DNA from: Candidatus Methanophagales archaeon
GTDB taxonomy: Archaea; Halobacteriota; Syntropharchaeia; Alkanophagales; Methanospirareceae
NCBI GenBank assembly: GCA_030668065.1
Contig: DAOUUS010000005.1
Coordinates: forward strand, 1-19,823
Direction: 5' to 3'
DNA length: 19,823 bases
Part shown: positions 12,197 through 19,069 of the stretch, piece by piece
Position numbering within the stretch: position 1 is the stretch's first letter
Layout: the number at the start of each line of letters is the position of its first letter
Notes under the pieces: model-generated
What the model was told of the DNA's origin: nothing
The model's input: only the letters and a program-made list of their open reading frames with translations
Database searches by the model: none
Program-made: the position numbers and the translations under genes

Positions 12197-13747
12197 TTAT
12201 GCTTCCTTGTGCCTTCTCAAAAGATATGCCGTCAACAATCCCGCAATTGCAACAATCGCTTCAAATCCGGGTGGCGAAGGTGTTTCTGCAGGTGCCGAAG
12301 GTGTAAACGTAGCCGTAGGTATTTCCGATAGCGTTGCCGAAACAGAAGACGTTTCATTTGCTTTTACCACTTCTGTGGCCGTCCAGTTTTCATAGCCGGT
12401 CATTGACAATCGTAACGAATGGTTACCCGTAGAAACATTGGCAATACTTAACGGGCTAACGCCTTTGTAATCACCATCAAGGTATATTTCCGCTCCCGCA
12501 GGTGTGGAGCTCACATCGAAATGCCCTACTTCTTGTGTCAATAGCGGAGTTGCAGGTGTCGGAGATGACTCAGGAGTCGGTATCGCCGAAGGTGTAGCCG
12601 CCGCGATAATTGACTCTCCGAGCGTTAATACACTTATACTATTGCGTTGGTCTTTTTCCACGCTGAATATTAGTTTAGAGCCGTCTGGACTCCACCCCAA
12701 ATCCGAGAAGTAGCCCTTAAATAGTATAACCTCTTCTTCTGGGTATAGTTGCACTTTGTTGCCGCCGTCTGCATCCATTACACTGATAACACTATTACCT
12801 GCACCAGAACTACCGGATGTAAATGCTATTTCTGTGCCGTTTGGACTCCAGGTAGGATTGGTGTAGCTGTAAGCGCTAACATCTGTATAAAGTCGTGTTT
12901 TACTGGCTCGCTTCTGTTCTGTGAGAGACGTGGGGTTATGCAAATACGATTTTACTACCCAAATATCCCAGTTACCGGGTCTGTCACGTTGCGAAATAAA
13001 CAATATTTCCGTGCCGTCTGGGCTCCAGTTCGGGTCTTTATCATAGCGATAGTCAATAGAAGTGAGCCGGGGACGATCTAATTGCCGTGTGTTGCTACCA
13101 TCAGAATCCATGATTCGGATACTCGGATTTGCCGTTGCATATGATACGTAAACGATTTCCGTGCCATCGGGACTCCACAGGGGCTTATAAATGTTCCCGC
13201 TGGAAGTTAGCTGTGTTTTGTTACTACCATCTGCATCCATCACCCAGACATCATTGCTGTACTCCTGGCCTCCCGCGAGATTACGAACACTATATGCTAT
13301 CTGCGTGCCTGTCGGACTCCAGTCAGGATAGTAGCTACCTCTGTCGGTTGTAAGCTGTGTTTTGTTGCTACCGTCAGAATCTATCACCCAGATATTATTG
13401 CTATATACAGATCTGCCAGTCGGATCGTGGATACTATAAGCTATCTGCGTGCCATCAGGACTCCATTCGATTCCCGTCACCTTGAGGTCAACATAAGTTG
13501 TTACCTGAGTCTTATTTTTGCCATCGGCATCCATGACCCAAACATCTGAGTTCTTCGTGTCGTCCTGGATATAAGCGATCTGCGTGCTATCAGGACTCCA
13601 CATCGGAGAATAAGCATTCGTGCCGTACCCGGCCATATGCCCGGCAATGTAATCAAACCCTTCGTTCGTTATAGTGGCGGTAGCCAAGCCAAAAGGTGCC
13701 AATACGATACATGCAAGACCCAAAAATACAAATACTCGCTTTAACAT
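12197..13747 (-). CDS. Secreted TolB-like beta-propeller protein with PEGA domain and C-terminal anchor
   Basis: This 516-residue protein has a signal peptide (1-24). Residues about 40-390 contain seven or so TolB/PD40 blades, each with WSPDGTQIAY-type and VWVMDADGSNKTQLT-type motifs, predicting a beta-propeller. A Pro/Thr/Ser linker (about 396-420) leads to a PEGA domain (about 425-490; HFDVSSTPAGAEIYLDGDYKG, SPLSIANVSTGNHSL). A second Pro/Thr linker precedes a C-terminus PSPPGFEAIVAIAGLLTAYL plus RRHKEA, a PGF-CTERM-like sorting signal of the kind processed by archaeosortases for attachment to the cell surface. The ribosome-binding sequence GAAAGGA stands about seven bases before the ATG. 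Probably a surface binding protein; the ligand is unknown. No cotranscribed neighbour. Confidence 0.85.
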   Translation of the reverse strand: MLKRVFVFLGLACIVLAPFGLATATITNEGFDYIAGHMAGYGTNAYSPMWSPDSTQIAYIQDDTKNSDVWVMDADGKNKTQVTTYVDLKVTGIEWSPDGTQIAYSIHDPTGRSVYSNNIWVIDSDGSNKTQLTTDRGSYYPDWSPTGTQIAYSVRNLAGGQEYSNDVWVMDADGSNKTQLTSSGNIYKPLWSPDGTEIVYVSYATANPSIRIMDSDGSNTRQLDRPRLTSIDYRYDKDPNWSPDGTEILFISQRDRPGNWDIWVVKSYLHNPTSLTEQKRASKTRLYTDVSAYSYTNPTWSPNGTEIAFTSGSSGAGNSVISVMDADGGNKVQLYPEEEVILFKGYFSDLGWSPDGSKLIFSVEKDQRNSISVLTLGESIIAAATPSAIPTPESSPTPATPLLTQEVGHFDVSSTPAGAEIYLDGDYKGVSPLSIANVSTGNHSLRLSMTGYENWTATEVVKANETSSVSATLSEIPTATFTPSAPAETPSPPGFEAIVAIAGLLTAYLLRRHKEA

Positions 13748-14035
13748 TGTTTTGTCCTTTCCCCCTTCTTTTTTTTTAGGCTTTTGTGTTCAGTACTATA
13801 ATAGTTATAACTTTGTCATATTATTTAAAGTCATTTTGGGGTGCAGCTTTACACTTCAAGTCATTTTTACGTTTGTCGAGTCCTAATATTAATTTGCTTA
13901 CCATACATACTCCACCAAAAACCGATGTAGTTTCCTCATAAATCGTTATCCTGATGCATTTACACGGCAGGTATAAGATATTTTCGGATTACCCTGATTC
14001 TACGCAGACGTCTCGCATTATTCGGGCCGATTTTG
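13748..14035. other. Gene-free stretch with propeller-gene promoter
   Basis: About 290 bp without a supportable gene. A minus-strand TATA-like element (CTATTATAG at 13796-13804) fits a leader of about 28 bases for the propeller gene. The 10-mer AAGTCATTTT occurs at 13828-13837 and again exactly 30 bp on at 13858-13867, possibly a paired regulator site. Nothing else is evident. Confidence 0.4.
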
Positions 14036-14057
14036 CATTGGTAACATATTACCAATG
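14036..14057. promoter_or_regulatory. Palindrome ATTGGTAA-N4-TTACCAAT, copy 1
   Basis: CATTGGTAA-CATA-TTACCAATG is a perfect 9-bp inverted repeat with a 4-base spacer. It abuts the stop codon of the small frame at 14058-14310. An almost identical palindrome lies at the other end of that frame. This is the size and symmetry of a dimeric helix-turn-helix operator, or of an element end. Confidence 0.6.
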
Positions 14058-14310
14058 TTATTTGTATTTATCAACAACTTCCCCAATAACCTTTCTTAGA
14101 TGTCTCAGGTCCTTCTTTGGGATTCTTATCCGGGAATCCTTCTTTATTGCATGATAAAACTCATCTGTAACCGTTTCCGGTGCAAAATCTTTACTTACCT
14201 TCCCCCGATATGTCCATACTCGCTTCTTCTCCTCTGGATCCCATGTTACTTCGTAAATATATTCATGCCCTTTTATCTTCTTTACAATCTGAACCGTTTT
14301 TATCCCCCAC
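14058..14310 (-). pseudogene. Small uncharacterized protein gene with a frameshift at its start
   Basis: A minus-strand frame runs 82 codons without a stop: IKTVQIVKKIKGHEYIYEVT, then WDPEEKKRVWTYRGKVSKDF and a basic C-terminus ending KVIGEVVDKYK. It has no in-frame ATG, GTG or TTG. A GTG at 14308-14310 enters the frame only if one G is removed from the run of five that follows, so the start is broken or misread. The KGHEYIYEV-WDPE pattern resembles the short N-terminal region seen in some archaeal transposases and small DNA-binding proteins, but I cannot name a family. Palindromes bracket it at both ends. Confidence 0.5.
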
Positions 14311-14313
14311 TAC

Positions 14314-14335
14314 TATTGGTAAAAAGTTACCAATA
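14314..14335. promoter_or_regulatory. Palindrome ATTGGTAA-N4-TTACCAAT, copy 2
   Basis: TATTGGTAA-AAAG-TTACCAATA is a perfect 9-bp inverted repeat with the same half-sites and spacing as copy 1. It lies four bases upstream of the presumed start of the minus-strand small gene, where an operator would block transcription. AT-rich TATA-like sequence follows at about 14340-14365. Confidence 0.6.
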
Positions 14336-14493
14336 CATATGATTTTTAAAAATAAATTCGCTATAAACGTTTCTGCTACTGTAGCCATCTTTTAAGGTCT
14401 TCGTTGAAAATAGAAAACGGTAATTTACGGTGTCATAGGAAACTACCCTGGATTTTGGAGTGAAAAAGAGGAATTGAAAAGGAGATAGTAACT

Positions 14494-14737
14494 GTGAAGT
14501 TGATGATATGGGTGGGCTTGCGTATTCCTCGCAGGAATGGTGATTATGGGTGCGTATAGCATGTATCCGCTATTTAACACCGAGGGAGGAGATTATACAG
14601 TGCTATTTGGCATAAAAGTCAGCATGGCTCTGATGGGTGTCGGTGCTGCTATTTTAATATTAACAATCTGTTTTGAGCGGTACAAAGAATGGAAAAGATT
14701 TAAAGAGGAAATAAAGGAAGAGGATTTGAGGCCATGA
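14494..14737 (+). pseudogene. Small two-helix membrane protein gene with a one-base frameshift near the 5' end
   Basis: A GTG at 14494 with GGAGA about nine bases upstream begins VKLMIWVGL. Removing the single C at 14521 joins it to VFLAGMVIMGAYSMYPLFN, giving a continuous first membrane helix. The second helix (GIKVSMALMGVGAAILILTI) is followed by a charged tail, ERYKEWKRFKEEIKEEDLRP. Without the correction only an internal ATG at 14537 is usable, which would cut the first helix. The gene overlaps the following UPF0145 gene as ATGA, so the two were cotranslated. No family is recognized. The lesion may be real or a sequencing error. Confidence 0.6.
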
Positions 14738-15054
14738 GCGTAGTAGTTGTGAATACCGATTTTATTCCGGGAAAAGAAGTAGTGGCGGTTTTAGGCATTG
14801 TAAAAGGGAATGTGATACAGGCGAAACACCTTGGTAATGATATAGTAGCGGGATTTCGGACGTTTGTCGGTGGTGAGATAAAGGAATACACGGAGATGAT
14901 GAGTGAGGCACGTGAAATCGCATTGAAGCGGATGACTGATAAGGCATAGGAGATGGATGCGGATGCCGTCTTAAATCTGCGGTTTATTACTTCTATGGTG
15001 ATGTCGGGCGCGGCTGAGATACTGGCTTACGGGACTGCCGTGAAGTTGAGATAA
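14734..15054 (+). pseudogene. UPF0145 (YbjQ-like) gene interrupted by in-frame TAG
   Basis: The frame gives SVVVVNTDFIPGKEVVAVLG, then IQAKHLGNDIVAGFRTFVGG, EIKEYTEMMSEAREIALKRM, and TDKA before TAG at 14947-14949. It continues in the same frame with EMDADAVLNLRFITSMVMSG and AAEILAYGTAVKLR to TAA (15052-15054). Together these match the whole of UPF0145/YbjQ (about 105 residues; 107 codons here), including GGEIKEYT and the GAAEILAYGTAV end. Family members form small oligomers, and a metal-binding role has been suggested. The TAG falls where relatives usually have Glu or Lys, one base from GAG or AAG. It overlaps the upstream gene by four bases. It is either a pseudogene, an error, or a readthrough codon. 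Confidence 0.85.
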
Positions 15055-15157
15055 CCGCCTATAGTACTCGGACACTAAACAGATGCCCTGCATTTTCAAT
15101 ACTGGCGTGCCTCGTAATTTAATCCGCCCGAGGGTTAAAATCCATCCTGCGCTGCTC

Positions 15158-15212
15158 ACCCGCAACCTTTCTTTCCAGAAAGAAAGTTTGATGGTTGCTG
15201 AGACTAGCGGGT
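15158..15212. terminator. Nested stem-loops between convergent genes
   Basis: CTTTCTTT-CCAG-AAAGAAAG (15167-15186) is a perfect 8-bp hairpin. It is enclosed by GCAACC/GGTTGC (15162-15167 and 15193-15198) and by ACCCGC/GCGGGT (15158-15163 and 15207-15212), which partly compete. It lies between the UPF0145 gene and the end of MMP3, which converge, so a bidirectional terminator or 3'-end structure is likely. A small structured RNA is possible. Confidence 0.45.
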
Positions 15213-15234
15213 TGATCCCACTCCCTAAGCTATG

Positions 15235-16788
15235 CTACTTCTTCTCCTTCACATAAATCATATCCCCTTCTCTCAGCTTGCTGAGGAACGAAATAGTAGA
15301 ATCCGAGAAATTAGAGAGCGAAAGGACGAGGTTAGCACCATCAAAAGGTTCACCGGTGGGTCCATACGTATCGCTATCCGACAATCTGATCCCCATCAAC
15401 CCGCGGTTTGCCCGGGACATGTTCGTGACACCTAAAATGCCCACATCCACTTTAGCTTCCGGTAAGTTCTCGGGCATGAGTGTCCCCGCTTCGTCACCAC
15501 TGCCTTGAAATAGCACCATCGCGCCGGGAACATTGAAATGCACCTTCAAATTTCCGATTGGACGGTGTATCAACCCTGTAAGCTTCTTGAAATACCATAC
15601 GGTCTTAGGCGCAGCTTCATAAAATAAGTTCACCTCGAACACACCTTCCGCATCTACTCCAACCGTCCTTACCGATCCTCTATCTATAATATCCATTGTC
15701 AATGCTGGCATTTGGTCCACGACAATTGCATCGTCACTATCATTCCCTTCCCGTACCTGCTCGATGTCTTGCAGCGCAAAAAACGCTTCCGCTTCCTTTT
15801 GCGTTTTCCCTACTACCATCATCCACTTCGGTTCTGTTATCGTATAAACAGTATCGCCCTTCTGTGCGTGATCTATCAATTCACCACCCTGTACTATTTC
15901 GGCAAACACATTGTGAGCCGGATTGGGCAGTCTGCTTTCCTTGTATAAGAATACTTTCCCTTTCTCTACCCCGCTATTCCGTGCGGACAGATAATATTTC
16001 GACCGGTAATTGAGGCTTTCAACGGGCAAACTAAGCCCTTCTAAAGCTTTCGTCGCTACGTAAGAATAGGCTATGTCATCCACACTAAAAACGCCTTTAC
16101 TTACAAGAGAAAAGAAATGTTCACTCGACATCGGCGCCTCGCGAAACAGTTTTACCTTGGCAAACGTGAATATCTCCTGCTTCGGCTCTATCTCCGTATC
16201 CAAATCAGAAGTGCAAAACCCCACTCGCTCCGCCTTTGTCACGATAGGCTGTATCTTCTCTATTTCATCACCCACGGGTAAATCCAACATAATGGTTCTA
16301 CCCCTCGTTAATCTACCTATCACGGCATCGGCACCCGTACCATAAGCCGCTTTATGGTCTCGTTTGCTTATCATAAGGTAGGTCTGACTTGGGTCAAAGC
16401 CGCCGAAACCTAAGAAAACATCCCACTTCTTGTAACTCTGCTCACTCTTTTCTACTGCTAAATTCGTTGCTATTGGTCCAATAGCGGTTATATCCTCGGT
16501 CTTCCAGGCTATCGTGCCACTACCATTGTGGAACTTATTATATTCCTTAAGGAATAAAGACAATACTGCACTTTCTACTTCTTCTCCCCCTTCTTCTCTA
16601 ATTATCTTTAGCCTCACTTCGCCATGTCCTGTTTTTATCGCGAATTCATTTTTTAACTCCAATACCTCTTTCTCGGATACAACAGCGATTAGACAACCCG
16701 GCTGATAATCCACGCTAAGTTCCTTTATAATATCCCCTAACCTTTTACCGCGGACATCTTGAATCTCGCCATCAAATTTGATCTTCAT
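15235..16788 (-). CDS. Methanogenesis marker protein 3 (MMP3, UPF0288)
   Basis: This 517-residue soluble protein matches methanogenesis marker 3 across its length. It begins MKIKFDGEIQDVRGKRLGDI (ubiquitin-like start), followed by GSGTIAWKTEDITAIGPIAT, GGFDPSQTYLMISKRDHKAAYG, GRTIMLDLPVGDEI, LPNPAHNVFAEIVQGGELID, ALTMDIIDRGSVRT and the C-terminal MSRANRGLMGIRLSDSDTYGPTGEPFDGANL. The family occurs only in archaea with methyl-coenzyme M reductase. Recent work places it in the complex that reductively activates that enzyme's nickel cofactor F430, with McrC and other marker proteins. Cyclophilin-like folds have been proposed for parts of it. The gene stands alone and its transcript is probably leaderless, since no ribosome-binding sequence precedes the ATG. 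Confidence 0.93.
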   Translation of the reverse strand: MKIKFDGEIQDVRGKRLGDIIKELSVDYQPGCLIAVVSEKEVLELKNEFAIKTGHGEVRLKIIREEGGEEVESAVLSLFLKEYNKFHNGSGTIAWKTEDITAIGPIATNLAVEKSEQSYKKWDVFLGFGGFDPSQTYLMISKRDHKAAYGTGADAVIGRLTRGRTIMLDLPVGDEIEKIQPIVTKAERVGFCTSDLDTEIEPKQEIFTFAKVKLFREAPMSSEHFFSLVSKGVFSVDDIAYSYVATKALEGLSLPVESLNYRSKYYLSARNSGVEKGKVFLYKESRLPNPAHNVFAEIVQGGELIDHAQKGDTVYTITEPKWMMVVGKTQKEAEAFFALQDIEQVREGNDSDDAIVVDQMPALTMDIIDRGSVRTVGVDAEGVFEVNLFYEAAPKTVWYFKKLTGLIHRPIGNLKVHFNVPGAMVLFQGSGDEAGTLMPENLPEAKVDVGILGVTNMSRANRGLMGIRLSDSDTYGPTGEPFDGANLVLSLSNFSDSTISFLSKLREGDMIYVKEKK

Positions 16789-16810
16789 AATAACTTTTTA
16801 AAGAGGGGTT

Positions 16811-16827
16811 GTTTTTAAAACTTTTCC
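16811..16827 (-). promoter_or_regulatory. MMP3 promoter
   Basis: On the minus strand GGAAAA (BRE-like) is followed directly by GTTTTAAAAAC, a TATA-like element, about 25-30 bases before the MMP3 ATG at 16788. The spacing predicts initiation at or just before the start codon. Confidence 0.5.
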
Positions 16828-16871
16828 TTTTTATCTCAGGAACATAAAGATTTTGAGAAAGAGCGGTGGTT

Positions 16872-17078
16872 ATGAATAGTGAGAGAGCCTATGTGACAGC
16901 GGAAGTCGAGGGTATTGAGGGACTTAAAGAAGCAACTAATAGCCTGATTGCAAACGGTAGATCAGAGGTTTTTAATGTGATGTTTTGTTCCTTCAACTAT
17001 CCGAGTGCAGGGGCGCAGGCGAAGAAGGATACGTTCTTGTCGCCTCGTATCAAAGGTGAAATTAAACGATGGAAGTAA
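16872..17078 (+). CDS. Small uncharacterized protein coupled to thyX
   Basis: This 68-residue frame (ATG at 16872; GTG at 16866 is an alternative start) reads NSERAYVTAEVEGIEGLKEA, then GRSEVFNVMFCSFNYPSAGA and ends KGEIKRWK. It overlaps the thyX ATG by ten bases, which suggests translational coupling. I do not recognize a family. No signal peptide or membrane segment is seen; the single Cys and the Phe/Tyr-rich middle are unremarkable. It could be the remnant of a longer protein. Confidence 0.5.
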   Translation: MNSERAYVTAEVEGIEGLKEATNSLIANGRSEVFNVMFCSFNYPSAGAQAKKDTFLSPRIKGEIKRWK

Positions 17079-17809
17079 AGCTACTAAAAGTGACAAAAGG
17101 CGGGTTGGACTTGGTTGCCGAAGCGGCGAGGATAAGCGGTGTTTCTGAGACGCGAAGTGCCAACGAAATAGTAGAGTTGATCACGTATAACGACTATTCT
17201 TCGGCGCTTGAGCATATCTACTTCAGTTTTGATATTGCGGAGATAAGCGTTGCATTGAGCCGAGAGCTGTTAGAGCACAGGATAGCCAGCCACACCGCGC
17301 GGAGCACGAGGTACATGGAAGAAAATGGTTTTGATTACTATCTGCCTCCTGACTTAGAGCGAAGAGGAACTGAGGAGGCAGTGAAACTATATCGCGATGC
17401 GATGAAAAGCGCCAACGGGGCATACACAAAACTGAGAGCGCTCGGCGTTGCAAGAGAAGAAGCTCGGTATGTCTTACCTATGGCGTTGCACACGCATTAT
17501 GTGGTGACGATGAATGTTCGCAGCTTGATTAACTTCTTCATGCTCCGGCTCTGTGTGAGGGCAGCGCCGGAAATGAACGCGCTTGCTATGCGTATGTACA
17601 AGCTATGTGTGGAAGAATACCCGGCTGTTTTCGTGAAGATATGGTGTAGAGGCTACACGTTGGGTGTATGCCCCGAGAATGAAGTCCGACCCAAAGAATG
17701 CCCATTCAAAAAGATCTTACCGACAAAACGCGCGATTAAAAATGGTTTTGAGGCACGAACACGGGAAATAATAGCTAAAAAACTCGAACAGGTGACAGAA
17801 ATTGTTTGA
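17069..17809 (+). CDS. thyX: Flavin-dependent thymidylate synthase ThyX
   Basis: This 246-residue protein has the ThyX plan: DYSSALEHIYFSF (42-54), the signature region LLEHRIASHTARSTRY (67-82), ARYVLPMALHTH (132-143) and MNVRSLINFFMLRLCVRAAPEM (148-169). ThyX makes dTMP from dUMP with methylene-tetrahydrofolate (or a tetrahydromethanopterin-type donor in archaea) and reduced FAD, acting as a homotetramer in the cytosol. The family signature is R-H-R-x7-S. Here it reads E-H-R-x7-S (69-79), with Glu at the first position. The C-terminus adds two Cys pairs' worth of spacing (CPENEVRPKECPF). The gene overlaps a small upstream frame by ten bases. Confidence 0.92.
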   Translation: MEVKLLKVTKGGLDLVAEAARISGVSETRSANEIVELITYNDYSSALEHIYFSFDIAEISVALSRELLEHRIASHTARSTRYMEENGFDYYLPPDLERRGTEEAVKLYRDAMKSANGAYTKLRALGVAREEARYVLPMALHTHYVVTMNVRSLINFFMLRLCVRAAPEMNALAMRMYKLCVEEYPAVFVKIWCRGYTLGVCPENEVRPKECPFKKILPTKRAIKNGFEARTREIIAKKLEQVTEIV

Positions 17810-17863
17810 AACAAGGTGTGTCATCTTTAGGGTATTCAGAACGTAAACACGCTTCGTTTTCTT

Positions 17864-18163
17864 CTAGCACAATAGGCATAATGGCGTTGTATGCGCATTC
17901 TTGAGCCATCCTTCAGCTTCCTTTACATCCCTTTTACTTTCTTCTAAGCCCAGCCTATAGAATGGTATTCCTCGCTCTGCTATGTATCTTGCCATTTGTT
18001 GTATCGAAACCCCTGCGAACTCTGCTGCCCTGCACAGGGAAAAGCCCTCATTAACATAATTCTCTAATGCGATTTTCATGCGTAAGCTCTTCACGCCTTC
18101 TTCCATAGCCATTCTTACAACTTCTGAACTGGATGAATGCAGTATCTCCGAAAGTTCTTTCAT
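17864..18163 (-). CDS. UPF0175 family protein (solitary antitoxin-like regulator)
   Basis: This 99-residue protein carries the UPF0175 pattern: an N-terminal helical part (SSEVVRMAMEEGVKSLRMKI), then the helix-turn-helix-like core FSLCRAAEFAGVSIQQMARY followed by IAERGIPFYR. UPF0175 genes usually sit beside a DUF3368 PIN-domain toxin and are taken as its antitoxin. No such gene lies on either side here, where thyX converges from the left and marC follows on the right. It may be an orphan antitoxin or an independent regulator. The tail (HTTPLCLLC) is Cys-rich and unusual. Start ATG is supported by an in-frame TGA shortly upstream. Confidence 0.8.
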   Translation of the reverse strand: MKELSEILHSSSSEVVRMAMEEGVKSLRMKIALENYVNEGFSLCRAAEFAGVSIQQMARYIAERGIPFYRLGLEESKRDVKEAEGWLKNAHTTPLCLLC

Positions 18164-18365
18164 TATTTTCAGCTCTTTTTCTCATACTTTCACTTGCACA
18201 CTTTCCATGATAGTCCATTGTTGTAACAAATATATTAGTCTTTCTGACTATGTATTCAGCGAATTCAACGAACCATAAAAATATGGCATGTGTTGTGGCA
18301 AGTAAGTGATAGACTTTATCTCTGCGGGAAATGCTAATTACTAGCTATTATTCCTAATGCGGCTT

Positions 18366-18956
18366 CTACAAAATCATTCCTAATATGCCATCCATTATAA
18401 ATTGTATCGCAATTGCCGCCACTATTATCCCCATTACACGGCTTAACACTTCTGACCCCACTTTACCGATTATACGGAATATCCGTTCGGACTGCCCTAA
18501 CACGAGCTTTGTTGCGATAATAGCGGAAAAGATAGCAAAAAGGACAAAGCCGACACCATAGGATTGTATAATCACCATGACAGCGGTTATGGCACCGGGA
18601 CCGGCAAGCAATGGTATCCCTAACGGAACTGCACCCACGCTTGATCCACCACGCACCCCGTATTTGTGCTCACCACGCAAGAGGTCAAAGGCGATGAGCA
18701 AAAGTAGGATGCCGCCTGCTATCATAAAGCTATTCAGAGTTATGCCCAACACATCCAGGACAATCTTCCCCAGGAATGCAAACAGGAGCAGTAGGATTGA
18801 AGCAACGGCAACAGCGTGATTTAGCTCCCTTTCTCTTTCTTCCTTGCTCACATCCTTTGTTAAGGCCATAAATATAGGAATACAGCCCGGCGGGTCCATT
18901 ATCACAAATAGCATGATAAATACCTGTACCAATGACAACGCTAAATCCATATCCAT
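18366..18956 (-). CDS. MarC-family integral membrane protein
   Basis: This 196-residue protein has six predicted membrane helices in the MarC arrangement: FVIMDPPGCIPIFMALTKDV near the N-terminus, then ILLLLIAFDLLRGE, and the family hallmark VPLGIPLLAGPGAITAVMVI, followed by VGSEVLSRVMGIIVAAIAIQ. Length is normal for the family. Despite the name, MarC proteins are not established drug-resistance factors, and no substrate is known. The start may be the first or third codon (both Met). It diverges from rfcS with overlapping TATA elements. Confidence 0.9.
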   Translation of the reverse strand: MDMDLALSLVQVFIMLFVIMDPPGCIPIFMALTKDVSKEERERELNHAVAVASILLLLFAFLGKIVLDVLGITLNSFMIAGGILLLLIAFDLLRGEHKYGVRGGSSVGAVPLGIPLLAGPGAITAVMVIIQSYGVGFVLFAIFSAIIATKLVLGQSERIFRIIGKVGSEVLSRVMGIIVAAIAIQFIMDGILGMIL

Positions 18957-18980
18957 AATACTTTATGTTCGTTCGGGAAA

Positions 18981-18994
18981 GAAAAACTTTATAG
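18981..18994. promoter_or_regulatory. Shared divergent promoter of marC and rfcS
   Basis: GAAAAACTTTATAG gives BRE plus TATA (CTTTATAG) for rfcS on the plus strand. The same bases read CTATAAAG on the minus strand and lie about 35 bases before the marC ATG. One TATA core therefore appears to serve both directions. rfcS would have a leader of about 50-60 bases and marC a very short one. Confidence 0.5.
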
Positions 18995-19069
18995 CTAAAT
19001 TCATTTTTCTTTTAGCACTGGTTTAATCTTTAGAACCGGAGTGTTGTTATAATAAGGAAAAGAGAACGA

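Noticed and set aside
13954..14395. Several plus-strand frames of 66-80 codons
   Set aside because: They overlap one another, start without ribosome-binding sequences, and are antisense to the better-supported minus-strand frame at 14058-14310.
15121..15220. tRNA-like folding between UPF0145 and MMP3
   Set aside because: The stems do not form a cloverleaf, and no T-loop GTTCRA or proper acceptor pairing is present.
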